The notes: generated from the letters alone by a model not told the origin. Shown: positions 17,008-28,520, counted from the stretch's first letter. The stretch: 62,299 bases of DNA from an uncultured Alphaproteobacteria bacterium (GCA_913042065.1 CAJWKB010000002.1:1-62299); one strand, 5' to 3'. Numbers and translations are program-made.

Positions 17008-18039
17008 ATGAAATTCCTTGATCAAGCCAAAATTTATATGCGATCTGGCCATGGCGGCCCTGGTTCAGTCAGTTTCCGCCGAGAGGCCCATGTGCCTTTT
17101 GGTGGCCCTAACGGTGGTAATGGCGGACGCGGGGGTGATGTTATTGCACGCGCAGTAAACGGCCTGAACACACTAATCGACTATCGTTATCAACAACATT
17201 TCAAAGCGCCCTCAGGCCGTCCAGGCGCTGGCCGCGATCGCAGCGGTGCCTCTGGCGAGGATGTTATCCTACGGCTTCCCGTCGGCACGCAAATTTTGTC
17301 AGATGATCAGCACACTGTGCTAGCTGATCTGACCTTTGAAGGACAAGAGATCATCCTTGCCAAGGGCGGCGCCGGCGGCAAAGGCAACGCCTTTTTTAAG
17401 TCATCGACCAACCGTGCACCACGTAAGTCTCAGCCAGGTGAAGCTGGTCGGGAAATGTGGGTCTGGCTAAGGCTAAAACTCATTGCTGATGCCGGTCTAC
17501 TCGGTTTCCCAAATTCGGGCAAATCAACCTTTTTGAGCACCGTATCCGCGGCAAGGCCAAAAATTGCAAATTATCCTTTTACTACACTTCATCCTAATCT
17601 TGGCGTGGTTGGCGTTGATGGCAAGGAATTTGTCATGGCAGATATCCCAGGTATTATCGAGGGAGCGCATCAGGGTGCCGGCCTCGGTCATCGGTTCTTA
17701 GGCCATGTAGAAAGATGCCGCGTTCTGCTGCATCTTGTTGATGCAACCAGTGAAGATCCGGTGAACGCTTGGAAAGTTCTGCGACAGGAATTGGTGAAAT
17801 ATGGTGGCGGGCTAAGTGACAAAACTGAAATTGTTGGCCTAACCAAGCTTGACGCTACAACCGAGGATTACGCCGAAGATTTGAAGACGGCACTGCGTGA
17901 TGCTGGCGCCGAGGCAGTTCTCGGCCTTTCATCAGTCACCGGTGCAGGTGTCACCTCAATGCTACGGTGTCTAATCGGCATTATCGAAGAGGCTGTCACC
18001 ACCAAAAACCGGCCAGAAGAGGAGCCATGGTCGCCATGA
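17008..18039 (+). CDS. obgE: Obg-family GTPase, ribosome assembly
   Basis: Essential GTPase (CgtA/ObgE) acting in 50S maturation and stress control. The 343-residue protein begins with the glycine-rich Obg fold ([27 protein letters not shown]). The GTPase domain follows: G1 GFPNSGKS (167-174), G2 NYPFTTL, G3 DIPG (212-215) and G4 TKLD (279-282). G4 has Thr where Asn is usual, which is worth noting but not inactivating by itself. It ends about residue 343 without a long acidic C-terminus. Its stop overlaps the proB start (ATGA). Confidence 0.96.
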   Translation: MKFLDQAKIYMRSGHGGPGSVSFRREAHVPFGGPNGGNGGRGGDVIARAVNGLNTLIDYRYQQHFKAPSGRPGAGRDRSGASGEDVILRLPVGTQILSDDQHTVLADLTFEGQEIILAKGGAGGKGNAFFKSSTNRAPRKSQPGEAGREMWVWLRLKLIADAGLLGFPNSGKSTFLSTVSAARPKIANYPFTTLHPNLGVVGVDGKEFVMADIPGIIEGAHQGAGLGHRFLGHVERCRVLLHLVDATSEDPVNAWKVLRQELVKYGGGLSDKTEIVGLTKLDATTEDYAEDLKTALRDAGAEAVLGLSSVTGAGVTSMLRCLIGIIEEAVTTKNRPEEEPWSP

Positions 18040-19172
18040 ACCGAGCCAGAGATACCTTAGACACATCACAGGTCATCGTCATCAAGGTTGGATCAGCACT
18101 TTTGGTGGACGAACAGCACAACCAGATCAACCAAGAATGGCTTGCCGGTATAGCCGCGGACATAGCCGGTCTGCATACAACAGGCAAAGCTGTGGTAGTC
18201 GTGTCAAGTGGCGCCATTGCACTCGGACAGCAAGGTCTTTGCCTCCCAGAGACAGGTCTGCGGCTCGAAGAAAAACAAGCAGCAGCAGCAATTGGACAGG
18301 TGATTCTAGCGAATGCCTGGATGGTGGCGCTGGCAAAACATGACATAAGCACTGCACAAATTCTCCTTTCTCCAGATGATACTGAGACCCGAAGGCGGCA
18401 TCTCAACGCACGTGCTACTATGAAAACCCTGCTTCAATTAAAATCTGTTCCCGTCGTCAATGAGAATGACACGGTTACAACCGCAGAAATCAGATATGGC
18501 GACAATGACCGGCTTGCCGCACGTGTCGCTGCGATGCTAAGTGCGGACATGTTGATCCTGCTCTCCGATGTTGATGGGCTCTACACTGAGGACCCAACAC
18601 AGAATAGTGCTGCAACTCATCTGGCAGAAGTCGATGCACTCACACCTGAGGTGCTGAAGATGGCTGGGAGTGCGAACGCCACCTACGCATCAGGGGGTAT
18701 GGTCACAAAATTAGAAGCGGCCCGAATCGCGACAAAAGCTGGCTGTGACATGGTAATTTGCAATGGGCAGTCACTCAGGCCCTTATCAAGATTGCGCGAC
18801 AGCGCCCGCTCAACCCTGTTTCATGCTGGCGCATCACCTCTCACGGCCCGGAAGCAATGGATAGCCGGGGCGCTATCTCCAAAGGGCCGTCTAACCATTG
18901 ATTCTGGTGCCCTCGGTGCCCTACGCAAAGGTCGTTCTCTTTTGCCGGCGGGGGTTATGACTGTTGAGGGGCAGTTTGAACGCGGCGATTTGATCGCCAT
19001 TCACAATCAAGTTGACGAAGTCATCGCCCATGGTCTATCTGCCTATTCGGCCGAGGATGCCAATATCATTCGTGGCCATAAAAGCCGTGAAATTGAAGCC
19101 TTGCTGGGGTACCGTGGACGTGATGAAATCATTCACGCAGATAATCTAGTTATGATGGACACATCTTCCTAG
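18036..19172 (+). CDS. proB: Glutamate 5-kinase
   Basis: First step of proline synthesis, phosphorylating glutamate to gamma-glutamyl phosphate. The 378-residue product has an amino-acid kinase domain ([40 protein letters not shown]) and a C-terminal PUA domain from about residue 285. The frame runs upstream into obgE. I chose ATG 18036 because it overlaps the obgE stop as ATGA and has AGAGGAG 11 bases before. ATG 18027 is an alternative but too close to that site. It is followed 42 bases later by proA. Confidence 0.96.
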   Translation: MNRARDTLDTSQVIVIKVGSALLVDEQHNQINQEWLAGIAADIAGLHTTGKAVVVVSSGAIALGQQGLCLPETGLRLEEKQAAAAIGQVILANAWMVALAKHDISTAQILLSPDDTETRRRHLNARATMKTLLQLKSVPVVNENDTVTTAEIRYGDNDRLAARVAAMLSADMLILLSDVDGLYTEDPTQNSAATHLAEVDALTPEVLKMAGSANATYASGGMVTKLEAARIATKAGCDMVICNGQSLRPLSRLRDSARSTLFHAGASPLTARKQWIAGALSPKGRLTIDSGALGALRKGRSLLPAGVMTVEGQFERGDLIAIHNQVDEVIAHGLSAYSAEDANIIRGHKSREIEALLGYRGRDEIIHADNLVMMDTSS

Positions 19173-19214
19173 AAGCAAAGCTTCAGAAGGACTCTAATTC
19201 AGGGATCAACACTA

Positions 19215-20498
19215 ATGACGACCAAAAACATTATATCCACTACGAACAAGCAATTGGTCAGCGATATGGTTGTTACAGCTCGCGAAGCTCAGAGAAAGCT
19301 GGCATTCAGTGGATACGACATGAGGTGTTATGCGCTTCTTTATGCCGCAAAATTGATAAGGTCAAATGCCCGCAATTTAATCAAGGAAAATTTAATAGAT
19401 CTTACAAATGCTGAGAAAAAAGGGGCAAGCACCGCCTACATTGATCGCCTGACACTGAATGATTCCAGGATAGAATCAATGGCTCACAATCTAGAAGCCA
19501 TCGCTAATTTGCCAGACCCACTGGGAGTAAAACTTGCGCAGTGGCGGCAGCCAAACGGCTTGGAAATTACCCGTGTCTCAACGCCCCTTGGCATCATCGG
19601 TATAGTTTTCGAGTCTCGTCCTAATGTAACAATAGATGCCGGTGGGCTATGCCTGATGTCAGGTAATGCAGCAATATTACGAAGCGGGTCAGATAGTCAT
19701 AATTCTGCAAAGGCACTAGAAATGATTTTGCGAGAAGCTATGTCCTCGGCAGGGCTGCCCGTTGGCGCCATTCAGCTTGTTCCCACAACAGACCGAAATG
19801 TAGTGTCAGCCATGCTTCAAGCATCCGGTGAGATAGACGTTATCGTTCCACGTGGGGGAAAATCTCTGGTTCAACTTGTTAAGACCGAAGCACGAGTTCC
19901 TGTATTCGCTCATCTAGAGGGCATTTGCCACATCTTTGTGAGTGCCGACGCTGACCTCGAAAAAGCATGCAAAATTGTTGAAAATGCGAAAATGCGGCGC
20001 ACAGGAATCTGTGGTGCAGCAGAAACCTTGTTGATCCAAAAATCTATTGCCCAAACATTTCTTCCAAAAATTTCACAACGATTGCGCGATGCAGGTTGCA
20101 TATTAAAAGGGGACGAAATCGCAAAAGGGATAGTTCCAAATATTGAGATTGCAACGGAGGAAGACTGGGCCACTGAGTACTTGGATAGTATTATTTCAAT
20201 CAAAATCGTAGATAATTTAGCCTCGGCGATTTCGCACATCGCCAGATATGGTTCTAACCACACAGATTGCATAATCACTGAAAAAGTGAATGAAACCGAA
20301 ATTTTTATCGAACAAGTTGATAGTGCTATTGTAATGGTGAATGCCTCAACCCAATTCGCCGACGGTGGTGAGTTTGGGATGGGTGCGGAGATTGGCATTG
20401 CCACGGGGCGTTTGCATGCGCGTGGTCCTGTCGGCGCCTCACAGTTAACGAGCTTCAAATACGTTGTCAGAGGCGATGGTCAAATCCGCCCGGCATGA
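19215..20498 (+). CDS. proA: Gamma-glutamyl phosphate reductase
   Basis: Second proline step: NADPH-dependent reduction of gamma-glutamyl phosphate to glutamate semialdehyde. The 427-residue aldehyde-dehydrogenase-like protein has FESRPNVTIDAGGLCLMSGNA near 136-156, IVPRGGKSLVQLV, the catalytic Cys266 in GICGAAETLL, and the C-terminal SQLTSFKYVVRGDGQ. By eye it uses more A/T-ending and AGA/AGG/ATA codons than proB or obgE beside it. It occupies the expected place in the obgE-proB-proA-nadD cluster. Confidence 0.96.
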   Translation: MTTKNIISTTNKQLVSDMVVTAREAQRKLAFSGYDMRCYALLYAAKLIRSNARNLIKENLIDLTNAEKKGASTAYIDRLTLNDSRIESMAHNLEAIANLPDPLGVKLAQWRQPNGLEITRVSTPLGIIGIVFESRPNVTIDAGGLCLMSGNAAILRSGSDSHNSAKALEMILREAMSSAGLPVGAIQLVPTTDRNVVSAMLQASGEIDVIVPRGGKSLVQLVKTEARVPVFAHLEGICHIFVSADADLEKACKIVENAKMRRTGICGAAETLLIQKSIAQTFLPKISQRLRDAGCILKGDEIAKGIVPNIEIATEEDWATEYLDSIISIKIVDNLASAISHIARYGSNHTDCIITEKVNETEIFIEQVDSAIVMVNASTQFADGGEFGMGAEIGIATGRLHARGPVGASQLTSFKYVVRGDGQIRPA

Positions 20499-20517
20499 GT
20501 ACACAGCGAGTGCTGGT

Positions 20518-21144
20518 ATGAAGCACTGCAGGCACATGACACCTCGTCTGTTTCATGACCCGCGCCGGCGGAGTGTCGGATTAGTTGGTGGGTCTTTCAA
20601 CCCAGCCCATGAAGGCCACTTGCACTTGTCAACAGTTGCCAAAAAAGCCCTTGGCCTTGATGAAATCTGGTGGATGGTAACCCCGCAGAATCCTCTTAAA
20701 CCTCTGGTAGACATGGCTTTGCTTCAGCATCGTTTGGCATATGCCCGCGAATTAGTCAGTAAAAAAAAATATATCAAGGTGATGGCACCGGAATTGGGGA
20801 CACGTAACAACTACACTTTCTACACACTGAAATTCCTACAGAACGTTGCGCCACGGATAAGTTTTTTCTGGATTATGGGGGCTGATAATCTGGTGCAATT
20901 TTGGAAATGGCATCGACACCGGGACATTGTAAGCCGGATCCCCATTGCTGTAATTGACCGACCAGGCTATTCTTATACTGCAATAGGCGTTGGTCGGTTT
21001 GTTTTATCCCACCGCGTTTCGGCAAGGCGGCTTGGTAAGCTGGGGCGTGAAAAACGGGTAAATACGCCTCTCTGGTGCTTTATATCGGAACGCCGACACC
21101 ATGCGTCAGCAACTAAACTTCGGGAGTTGGGTTTAAAACTATAG
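20518..21144 (+). CDS. nadD: Nicotinate-nucleotide adenylyltransferase
   Basis: Makes deamido-NAD from nicotinate mononucleotide and ATP. The nucleotidyltransferase signature GLVGGSFNPAHEGHLHLS is near residues 21-38. WWMVTPQNPLK, FWIMGADNLVQFWKW and the C-terminal HHASATKLRE (ISSTxIR equivalent) complete the active site. The frame is open further upstream into proA. I chose ATG 20518, 19 bases past the proA stop, giving 208 residues; ATG 20536 is also possible, and neither has a strong ribosome site. rsfS follows, as in most bacteria. Confidence 0.93.
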   Translation: MKHCRHMTPRLFHDPRRRSVGLVGGSFNPAHEGHLHLSTVAKKALGLDEIWWMVTPQNPLKPLVDMALLQHRLAYARELVSKKKYIKVMAPELGTRNNYTFYTLKFLQNVAPRISFFWIMGADNLVQFWKWHRHRDIVSRIPIAVIDRPGYSYTAIGVGRFVLSHRVSARRLGKLGREKRVNTPLWCFISERRHHASATKLRELGLKL

Positions 21145-21200
21145 GCGTTGTTTTACTATCCCAGCAACCGGTAAAATTTTGGAGAGACATCATTACTAAA

Positions 21201-21569
21201 GTGCTTTTGCCACCAAAAGTTGATCAAATTCTGGATCTGATCATATCGGCACTTGATGCTGATAAAGCCGAAAACATCCTTACAATTCCGCTGCAAGGCA
21301 AATCGTCAATGGCCGATTACATGGTCATCGCAAATGGTTCCTCATCACGACAGGTTGCTGCAATGGCCGAGCACATTGAGCTCAAGCTCAAACAGTTTGG
21401 AGTCAGACTGCTGGGACTTGAGGGCATGAGGCAGGCAGATTGGGTTTTGCTGGATGCTAATGATGTAATAGTCCATCTTTTCCGCCCCGAAGTTCGTGAC
21501 TTCTACGGGTTGGAACGGATGTGGTTGGAAGCCTCAGATGAAGAAGTGGTCACAGTGGGACTTGATTAA
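21201..21569 (+). CDS. rsfS: Ribosome silencing factor RsfS (Iojap family)
   Basis: Binds L14 on the 50S subunit and blocks subunit joining when nutrients fall. The 122-residue product has the family core: AENILTIPLQGKSSMADYMVIANGSSSRQ near 25-53, GLEGMRQADWVLLDANDVIVHLF and REFYGLE-like RDFYGLERMW. The only sensible start is GTG at 21201, with GGAGAG about 14 bases upstream. It lies in the conserved nadD-rsfS-rlmH order. Confidence 0.94.
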   Translation: MLLPPKVDQILDLIISALDADKAENILTIPLQGKSSMADYMVIANGSSSRQVAAMAEHIELKLKQFGVRLLGLEGMRQADWVLLDANDVIVHLFRPEVRDFYGLERMWLEASDEEVVTVGLD

Positions 21570-21679
21570 ACCAGAATGACAGATGCCAAGCCTATTCGAC
21601 GGCGCGAAACCCAGAATGCCATGACTGCTTCAAGTGGACGCAGAACCGGCAGCACAATTCCAGCTAGAGAGTCCTGCCA

Positions 21680-22138
21680 ATGAGGTTGGTTATTCTCGCA
21701 GTGGGCAAGGGCCGGAATTCTCTCGAACACAAGCTTGCCATCAGCTATATAAGACGCCTGCCAGAGGGTGGTGAGATCCGCGAGGTTGAATCGAAGCTCG
21801 GTGCTGGCCTGCGGCGTCAGCAGGATGAAACAAGCCTGATGTTACAGCAGGTGCCGGACAACACGATTCTCGTCTGCCTTGATCCATGTGGCAAGGACAT
21901 ATCCTCAGAAGTGTTGGCTAGCAGGATTGACGGCTGGCGCCACGAAGGCCACAAAACAGTTTACTTTGCTATTGGCGGCGCTGATGGCCACGACGGTAAA
22001 ATCCAGAAAAGGGCAGATTTACTGATCTCGTTTGGCACGGCTATCTGGCCACATATGCTGTTCCGAGCAATGCTGGCAGAACAGCTTTACAGGGCAAGTG
22101 CAATCCTGTCAGGGCATCCATATCATCGTGGCAATTGA
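21680..22138 (+). CDS. rlmH: 23S rRNA pseudouridine-1915 N3-methyltransferase RlmH
   Basis: SPOUT-class methyltransferase acting on helix 69 of 23S rRNA in assembled 70S ribosomes. The 152-residue length is typical. Motifs are MRLVILAVGKGR, LDPCGKDISSE, the SAM-binding FAIGGADGH and the C-terminal LRAMLAEQLYRA-like RAMLAEQLYRASAILSGHPYHRGN, ending as the family does. The 110-base gap after rsfS holds no recognisable element. Confidence 0.95.
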   Translation: MRLVILAVGKGRNSLEHKLAISYIRRLPEGGEIREVESKLGAGLRRQQDETSLMLQQVPDNTILVCLDPCGKDISSEVLASRIDGWRHEGHKTVYFAIGGADGHDGKIQKRADLLISFGTAIWPHMLFRAMLAEQLYRASAILSGHPYHRGN

Positions 22139-22205
22139 ATACATCTCCTGGGCAAAGCTGGATAGCCATCTGTACTTTAGCTGACAGCCTGATTATAAGA
22201 CTGAC

Positions 22206-23741
22206 ATGTCAGAGAAAAATCAAAAGATAAGCCCCGTCGTTCTGTGTATCATGGATGGATGGGGTCATTGCGAAGTGCGCAGTAGCAACGCAGTTGCGCT
22301 TGCCAACACACCGAACTTTGACCGGCTGCGCAGGCGTTATCCGAGCAGTTTCCTCGCCGCCGCGGGACCTGATGTAGGCCTTCCCGAGGGGCAGGTCGGT
22401 AATTCTGAGGTTGGTCACATAAATATAGGAGCCGGTAGAATTGTCTTGCAAGACCTGCCAAGAATTAATCAGGCGACTAACGACGGTTCGCTTGCCTCAC
22501 ATCCTTTGCTGTTGACCCTTGCCAGGCAACTAGCAACAACCTGCAAAACTGCTCATATCATGGGATTGCTTTCTAAAGGCGGTGTGCATTCTCATCAAGA
22601 CCATATGTTGGCGATCACTAATGGCCTGTGTGATGCAGGAGTGAATGTCGCAATACACGGATTCACCGACGGCCGTGATGTTCTTCCAAGAACAGCCAGG
22701 CAAAGTGTGGCAGATTTCGACCGAGCTTTGCCCGATAAAAGCGTCATTGCCACAATCATCGGGCGCTATTTCGCGATGGACCGCGACAAACGGTGGGACC
22801 GGACCAAATGCGCCTTTGACGCGATTATTTCCGCGAACGCCAACCAGGATCCCTTTGCCTCAGCTACCGATGCTATCACCAATGCATATGACGCCGGCGA
22901 AAGTGATGAATTTATCCGCCCACGTGTGGTTGGGACTTATGCCGGTATGCAAGATGGGGATGCACTGATCTTTGTAAATTTTCGACCCGATCGGGCACGG
23001 CAACTGCTAAATGCAATGCTACTGCCGGAAACAGTTGGCTTTAATGCCGCGCCCCCCAGAATTTCTACTGCCATCGGCATGACTACCTACTCTGACAGTC
23101 TTGCGTCCTGCATGCAAACGCTGTTTCCACCGCTAGAGTTAACAAATACACTGGGTGAAGTTGTTGCGACAGCCGGCAGGCGCCAGTTGCGACTTGCCGA
23201 AACCGAAAAATATCCACATGTGACATTTTTTTTCAATGGTGGCGACGAGACAACACAGCCAAACGAGCATCGCTGTATGGTGCAATCACCAATGGTGGCA
23301 ACTTATGATCACCAACCAGAAATGAACGCCGAAGGCGTATTAGCGGCGACGCTAAAAAGCATTAATACACATCAGCATGATTTGATCGTTGTCAATTTCG
23401 CCAATCCAGACATGGTCGGGCATACGGGTGATCTGCAGGCAGCGATCACAGCCGTTGAGACGGTAGACAACTGTATTGGCCGGATTACCGACGCGCTGGT
23501 TGCAGTTGGAGGCCAAATGCTGCTCACAGCCGATCATGGCAATTGTGAGGTGATGTGGGACGACCAAGCCAATTCACCACATACCGCACACACAACGAAT
23601 CTTGTGCCACTGATTTTGGTAAATGGCGAGCCTTCTGTGAAAATCGCCGATGGACGTCTTTCCGATCTTGCACCAAGCGTGCTCGAAATGCTTGGCATTA
23701 TAAAACCCACCGAGATGACCGGCAAATCGTTGCTACGATAG
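22206..23741 (+). CDS. gpmI: 2,3-bisphosphoglycerate-independent phosphoglycerate mutase
   Basis: Glycolysis/gluconeogenesis enzyme interconverting 3- and 2-phosphoglycerate through a phosphoserine intermediate with Mn2+. The 511-residue protein shows IMDGWGH, the catalytic serine in GQVGNSEVGHINIGAGR near 62-78, HGFTDGRDVLPRTA, NFRPDRARQL, and the alkaline-phosphatase-type metal motifs NPDMVGHTG and LTADHGNCE. In many alphaproteobacteria an envC-type murein hydrolase activator gene follows; here the next gene is directly ctpA. Confidence 0.97.
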   Translation: MSEKNQKISPVVLCIMDGWGHCEVRSSNAVALANTPNFDRLRRRYPSSFLAAAGPDVGLPEGQVGNSEVGHINIGAGRIVLQDLPRINQATNDGSLASHPLLLTLARQLATTCKTAHIMGLLSKGGVHSHQDHMLAITNGLCDAGVNVAIHGFTDGRDVLPRTARQSVADFDRALPDKSVIATIIGRYFAMDRDKRWDRTKCAFDAIISANANQDPFASATDAITNAYDAGESDEFIRPRVVGTYAGMQDGDALIFVNFRPDRARQLLNAMLLPETVGFNAAPPRISTAIGMTTYSDSLASCMQTLFPPLELTNTLGEVVATAGRRQLRLAETEKYPHVTFFFNGGDETTQPNEHRCMVQSPMVATYDHQPEMNAEGVLAATLKSINTHQHDLIVVNFANPDMVGHTGDLQAAITAVETVDNCIGRITDALVAVGGQMLLTADHGNCEVMWDDQANSPHTAHTTNLVPLILVNGEPSVKIADGRLSDLAPSVLEMLGIIKPTEMTGKSLLR

Positions 23742-23872
23742 ACCCATACTGGAACGCTTGCGTCATCTCGAACGGACTGGCACCATGTTGCAATATTTGA
23801 TTTAGACACTAAATGTTAAGCATCGCCCGATCGGGTGGCAACACGCCGAAATTACAAGTGGGGTCGGAATAC

Positions 23873-25192
23873 ATGCAACTGGGATTTCCATTTCGGCGCA
23901 TCCAGCTATGGCATATACTAGCGGTTGGTGGCTTGCTCTTTTTGAGTGGCATGGCTGTGCCAACTTTGACCACCGCACAGTCCGCCGATCAGCAAGAAAC
24001 CTACCGACAACTTGGCCGGTTCGGTGATGTTTTTCAACAGATCCGGGAGTCATATGTCGACGAGGTCGAGGACAAAGAGCTCGTTGAAGCGGCGATTACC
24101 GGAATGCTGACCTCACTCGATCCTCATTCAAGCTATCTGAATACCGAAACCTACAAAACCATGCAGGTTCAGACTAAGGGCCGCTTTGGCGGTCTCGGCA
24201 TCGAAATTACTATGGAAAAGGGAATGATCAAGGTAGTTTCACCTATCGATGACACCCCTGCCGCAAAGGCCGGCCTACAGCCCGAGGATTACATCATTGC
24301 TGTCGATGATGAGTCTATTATCGGCTTACAACTATCAGAGGCCGTTGAAAAACTGCGAGGCAAGGTCGGATCCAAGGTCACTGTGAAGGTACAACGTGAT
24401 CAGGGAGAGCCTTTTGATGTCACCCTAGTACGTGATTTCATCAAGATAAAATCTGTCCGTTCGGAAATCTTCGATGGTATCGGATACGTCCGTCTGACGA
24501 CTTTTTCCGAGCAAACCAGTCCTGGCCTGCAAGACGCTATGAGTGGTTTCTTCGCAAGCGAGGGAATCGGGCTGAAAGGGATCGTCCTCGACCTAAGGAA
24601 CAACCCTGGTGGATTGCTGAATGAGGCCGTGGCAGTGAGCGATGCCTTCCTTGATAAGGGCGAAATCGTTTCAACCCGCGGTCGCAATGCTGATGACGGT
24701 AGCCATATCTATGCCAAAACTGGTGACATTGCACGTGGATTACCACTTGTCGTGTTGATTAATTCCGGTTCAGCGTCCGCATCTGAGATTGTGGCGGGCG
24801 CCCTTAAAGACCACGGTCGGGCGATTTTGTTGGGCACACGAACTTTCGGCAAGGGATCGGTCCAATCAGTAATACCTGTGTCCAACAGCGCCGCCATTCG
24901 TCTAACGACGGCCCGCTATTACACGCCATCGGGCGAATCCATCCAGGGCAAGGGTATCACGCCTGACATTGAGGTGGCGCTGGCCCGGATCGAGAGACTT
25001 GATGGCGAAAATTTTCGTGAGGAAAATTTGAAAGGCGCACTTGATGGCAAAGAAGACTCAGACGTCGAAGCAGAGAATGAAGACAAGGACGAGGAACCAT
25101 TCGATCAATCAAAGATCGATTTTCAGCTTGCACGTGCTCTTGATCTGATCCGTGGTATCAGCGTTTTTGAGTTAATAAAGTCACCTTCATGA
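23873..25192 (+). CDS. ctpA: S41-family C-terminal processing protease
   Basis: Periplasmic serine protease of the CtpA/Tsp type. The 439-residue product has an N-terminal signal or anchor (about 12-30). A PDZ domain lies around 95-180 (GRFGGLGIEI, SPIDDTPAAKAGL). The S41 core has LDLRNNPGGLL, the catalytic serine in GSASASEI (299-306) and the lysine of FGKGSVQ (Lys327). The last about 50 residues are acidic and low-complexity (EDSDVEAENEDKDEE). The frame begins at 23813; I prefer ATG 23873, just before the signal segment. Its stop overlaps the rppH start (ATGA). Confidence 0.94.
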   Translation: MQLGFPFRRIQLWHILAVGGLLFLSGMAVPTLTTAQSADQQETYRQLGRFGDVFQQIRESYVDEVEDKELVEAAITGMLTSLDPHSSYLNTETYKTMQVQTKGRFGGLGIEITMEKGMIKVVSPIDDTPAAKAGLQPEDYIIAVDDESIIGLQLSEAVEKLRGKVGSKVTVKVQRDQGEPFDVTLVRDFIKIKSVRSEIFDGIGYVRLTTFSEQTSPGLQDAMSGFFASEGIGLKGIVLDLRNNPGGLLNEAVAVSDAFLDKGEIVSTRGRNADDGSHIYAKTGDIARGLPLVVLINSGSASASEIVAGALKDHGRAILLGTRTFGKGSVQSVIPVSNSAAIRLTTARYYTPSGESIQGKGITPDIEVALARIERLDGENFREENLKGALDGKEDSDVEAENEDKDEEPFDQSKIDFQLARALDLIRGISVFELIKSPS

Positions 25193-25698
25193 CAGCACCA
25201 GTCATCCCCTATGATGAAAGGCCTTACCGGCCTTGTGTTGGAATATCTCTGATCAATAGCAACGGCATGGTCTTTGCTGGTCGGCGTATCGACAGTTGGG
25301 CCGAAGCCTGGCAGATGCCGCAAGGCGGGATCGACCTCGGTGAAAAACCGCGTCAGGCCTGTCTTCGTGAAATGGAAGAAGAGATAGGCACCCGCGACGC
25401 CACCGTACTTCATGAAATTGACGAATGGCTCAACTATGATATCCCAATGGCCCTCGCAGAACGTCTGTGGCATGGACAATACAAAGGTCAAAAGCAGAAA
25501 TGGATACTATTGCGATACGATGGTGCTGACACCGACATTAACATTCAGACAGCCGAACCTGAATTCTGCGAATGGAAATGGCTCTCACCTGACAGGTTGA
25601 TTGATCTAGCGGTACCTTTCAAACGCGATGTCTATCGCCATGTTCTCTCTGCCTTCAAGCCGTATATCGAAAAGGCGAAGGTCATTACTGTCAAATAG
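25189..25698 (+). CDS. rppH: RNA pyrophosphohydrolase (Nudix)
   Basis: Removes pyrophosphate from mRNA 5' ends, initiating decay; related plant-type enzymes also hydrolyse Ap4A. The 169-residue protein starts with YRPCVGISLIN. The Nudix box at 46-67 has Gly46, Glu52, Arg60, Glu61, Glu64, Glu65 and Gly67 in place. WLSPDRLIDLAVPFKRDVYRHV closes the domain. It overlaps ctpA by four bases and ends the long plus-strand run, followed immediately by a strong terminator. Confidence 0.95.
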   Translation: MTAPVIPYDERPYRPCVGISLINSNGMVFAGRRIDSWAEAWQMPQGGIDLGEKPRQACLREMEEEIGTRDATVLHEIDEWLNYDIPMALAERLWHGQYKGQKQKWILLRYDGADTDINIQTAEPEFCEWKWLSPDRLIDLAVPFKRDVYRHVLSAFKPYIEKAKVITVK

Positions 25699-25740
25699 AA
25701 AGGCCCGGCATTAACGGGCCTTTCTATTTATTCATTTTTT
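25699..25740 (+). terminator. Intrinsic terminator after rppH
   Basis: A perfect nine-pair stem, AAAGGCCCG (25699-25707) with CGGGCCTTT (25715-25723), has a seven-base loop and a T-rich tail running to 25740. It starts at the base after the rppH stop codon. The A-rich ascending arm suggests it may also act on the convergent atp operon, whose last gene ends at 25743. Confidence 0.85.
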
Positions 25741-25742
25741 GT

Positions 25743-26096
25743 CTAAAGGGCCGCAGCAACCGCCCTCAAGAAATCCGCCTCAGCTTCAGGAGCGGCATCG
25801 GCGCGTGTGTTAAGATCGGCAACGTCTGCCGCGTCGAGATCCTCAGCACGTTCTGCCAGAATGATAACGGCTTCAGGCGTGACATCGGCAAGGCCGCCAT
25901 CTATCATATATCGGTTAACAATCTTGCCATTTTCATGCACCTCAATGACACCACGTGCCAAATCTGCAAGCAGTGGCGCATGCCGTGGAAGCACACCAAA
26001 CAACCCCTCAACACCAGGTGCGACAACCATTTCTGCCGCCTTTTGCACCATGATTTTGGCTGGTGTAATCAATTCGAGTTGTGTTGTTTCAGCCAT
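25743..26096 (-). CDS. atpC: ATP synthase F1 subunit epsilon
   Basis: Central-stalk subunit that couples gamma to the c-ring and inhibits ATP hydrolysis. The 117-residue product contains the N-terminal beta-barrel (LELITPAKIMVQKAAEMVVAPGVEGLFGVLPRHAPL region) and YMIDGGLADVTPEAVIILAE. The C-terminal helical part is shortened, as is common in alphaproteobacteria. Last gene of atpHAGDC. It lacks the long C-terminal hairpin of the E. coli subunit, so inhibition may rely on the separate zeta subunit known in alphaproteobacteria, which is not in this window. Confidence 0.94.
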   Translation of the reverse strand: MAETTQLELITPAKIMVQKAAEMVVAPGVEGLFGVLPRHAPLLADLARGVIEVHENGKIVNRYMIDGGLADVTPEAVIILAERAEDLDAADVADLNTRADAAPEAEADFLRAVAAAL

Positions 26097-26137
26097 CAGT
26101 ACCTACCCTTTGCCAAACGCCCTGCCATCAAGCGGAG

Positions 26138-27565
<1,428 letters not shown>

Positions 27566-27635
27566 TCATTCACTCCAAGCTAAACCGTTTTTTGGGGCCA
27601 AACCGTCCCCGTGGTTATTCAATTTCCAACTATGT

Positions 27636-28520
27636 CTAGACCGCCTCGGCACCCGAGATGATCTCAATCAGTTCTTTCGTAATCGTTGCCTGCCGCGAAC
27701 GGTTATAGACAAGCGTCAACCTGTCTATCAGATCGCCTGCATTCCGTGTGGCATTATCCATTGCTGTCATCCGCGCCGCCAGCTCAGAAGCCGAGGATTC
27801 GAGCAGCGCATTAAATATCTGCGTCGAAATATTGCGCGGCAACAGACTGGCGAGCAGTTCGTCTTCTTCCGGCTCATAGTCATAATTCGCCGTTGATGCG
27901 TCGTCAGCACTGGCAGCTTCGCCCGATTCAACCTCTGCAGGAATCAGCTGCGTTAGCGTCACTTCTTGGGTAATGGCGCTGACAAATTTGTTGTAGATGA
28001 CGGTGCAGACGTCGAACTCACCAGCCTCAAAGCCATCCCGGATGGTTTTGCCAATCGAGTCGGCATCGGCAAAGGAAACGCTTGTTCCTTGAATGCCCTC
28101 TAGCCGGTCGAGGTACAGCTCACCCAGTTCACGCCGCAGCGCATCCGCCGATTTGCGGCCAACCATCAGCAGCTTGACCGTCTTGCCTTCTGATTGCAGA
28201 CGGCTGACCTCGGAACGAGTCTGTCTTGTGATCGATCCGTTGAACCCACCACAAAGACCACGGTCAGCAGACATTACAACAAGCAGGTGTGTGGCTGATT
28301 TACCGTTGCCAACGAGCAGTGCCGGACCGTTTACACCGTCCGATTTCGCCGCAAGGCTGGCCATGACCTGACGCATTCTGTCGGCATAGGGACGGCCCTG
28401 TTCAGCTGCCTCCTGTGCACGCCGCAGCTTCGCAGCCGCCACCATTTTCATGGCAGAGGTGATTTTCTGCGTGGACTTGACGCTATTGATACGCGTCTTG
28501 AGATCCTTCAAAGATGGCAT
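27636..28520 (-). CDS. atpG: ATP synthase F1 subunit gamma
   Basis: Rotor shaft of F1. The 294-residue protein begins [36 protein letters not shown] region and ends with the conserved [37 protein letters not shown] helix that enters the alpha3beta3 cavity. [12 protein letters not shown] is also visible near 80-91. A Glu/Asp-rich insertion lies near 200-220. It is 54 bases downstream of atpA. Confidence 0.97.
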   Translation of the reverse strand: MPSLKDLKTRINSVKSTQKITSAMKMVAAAKLRRAQEAAEQGRPYADRMRQVMASLAAKSDGVNGPALLVGNGKSATHLLVVMSADRGLCGGFNGSITRQTRSEVSRLQSEGKTVKLLMVGRKSADALRRELGELYLDRLEGIQGTSVSFADADSIGKTIRDGFEAGEFDVCTVIYNKFVSAITQEVTLTQLIPAEVESGEAASADDASTANYDYEPEEDELLASLLPRNISTQIFNALLESSASELAARMTAMDNATRNAGDLIDRLTLVYNRSRQATITKELIEIISGAEAV

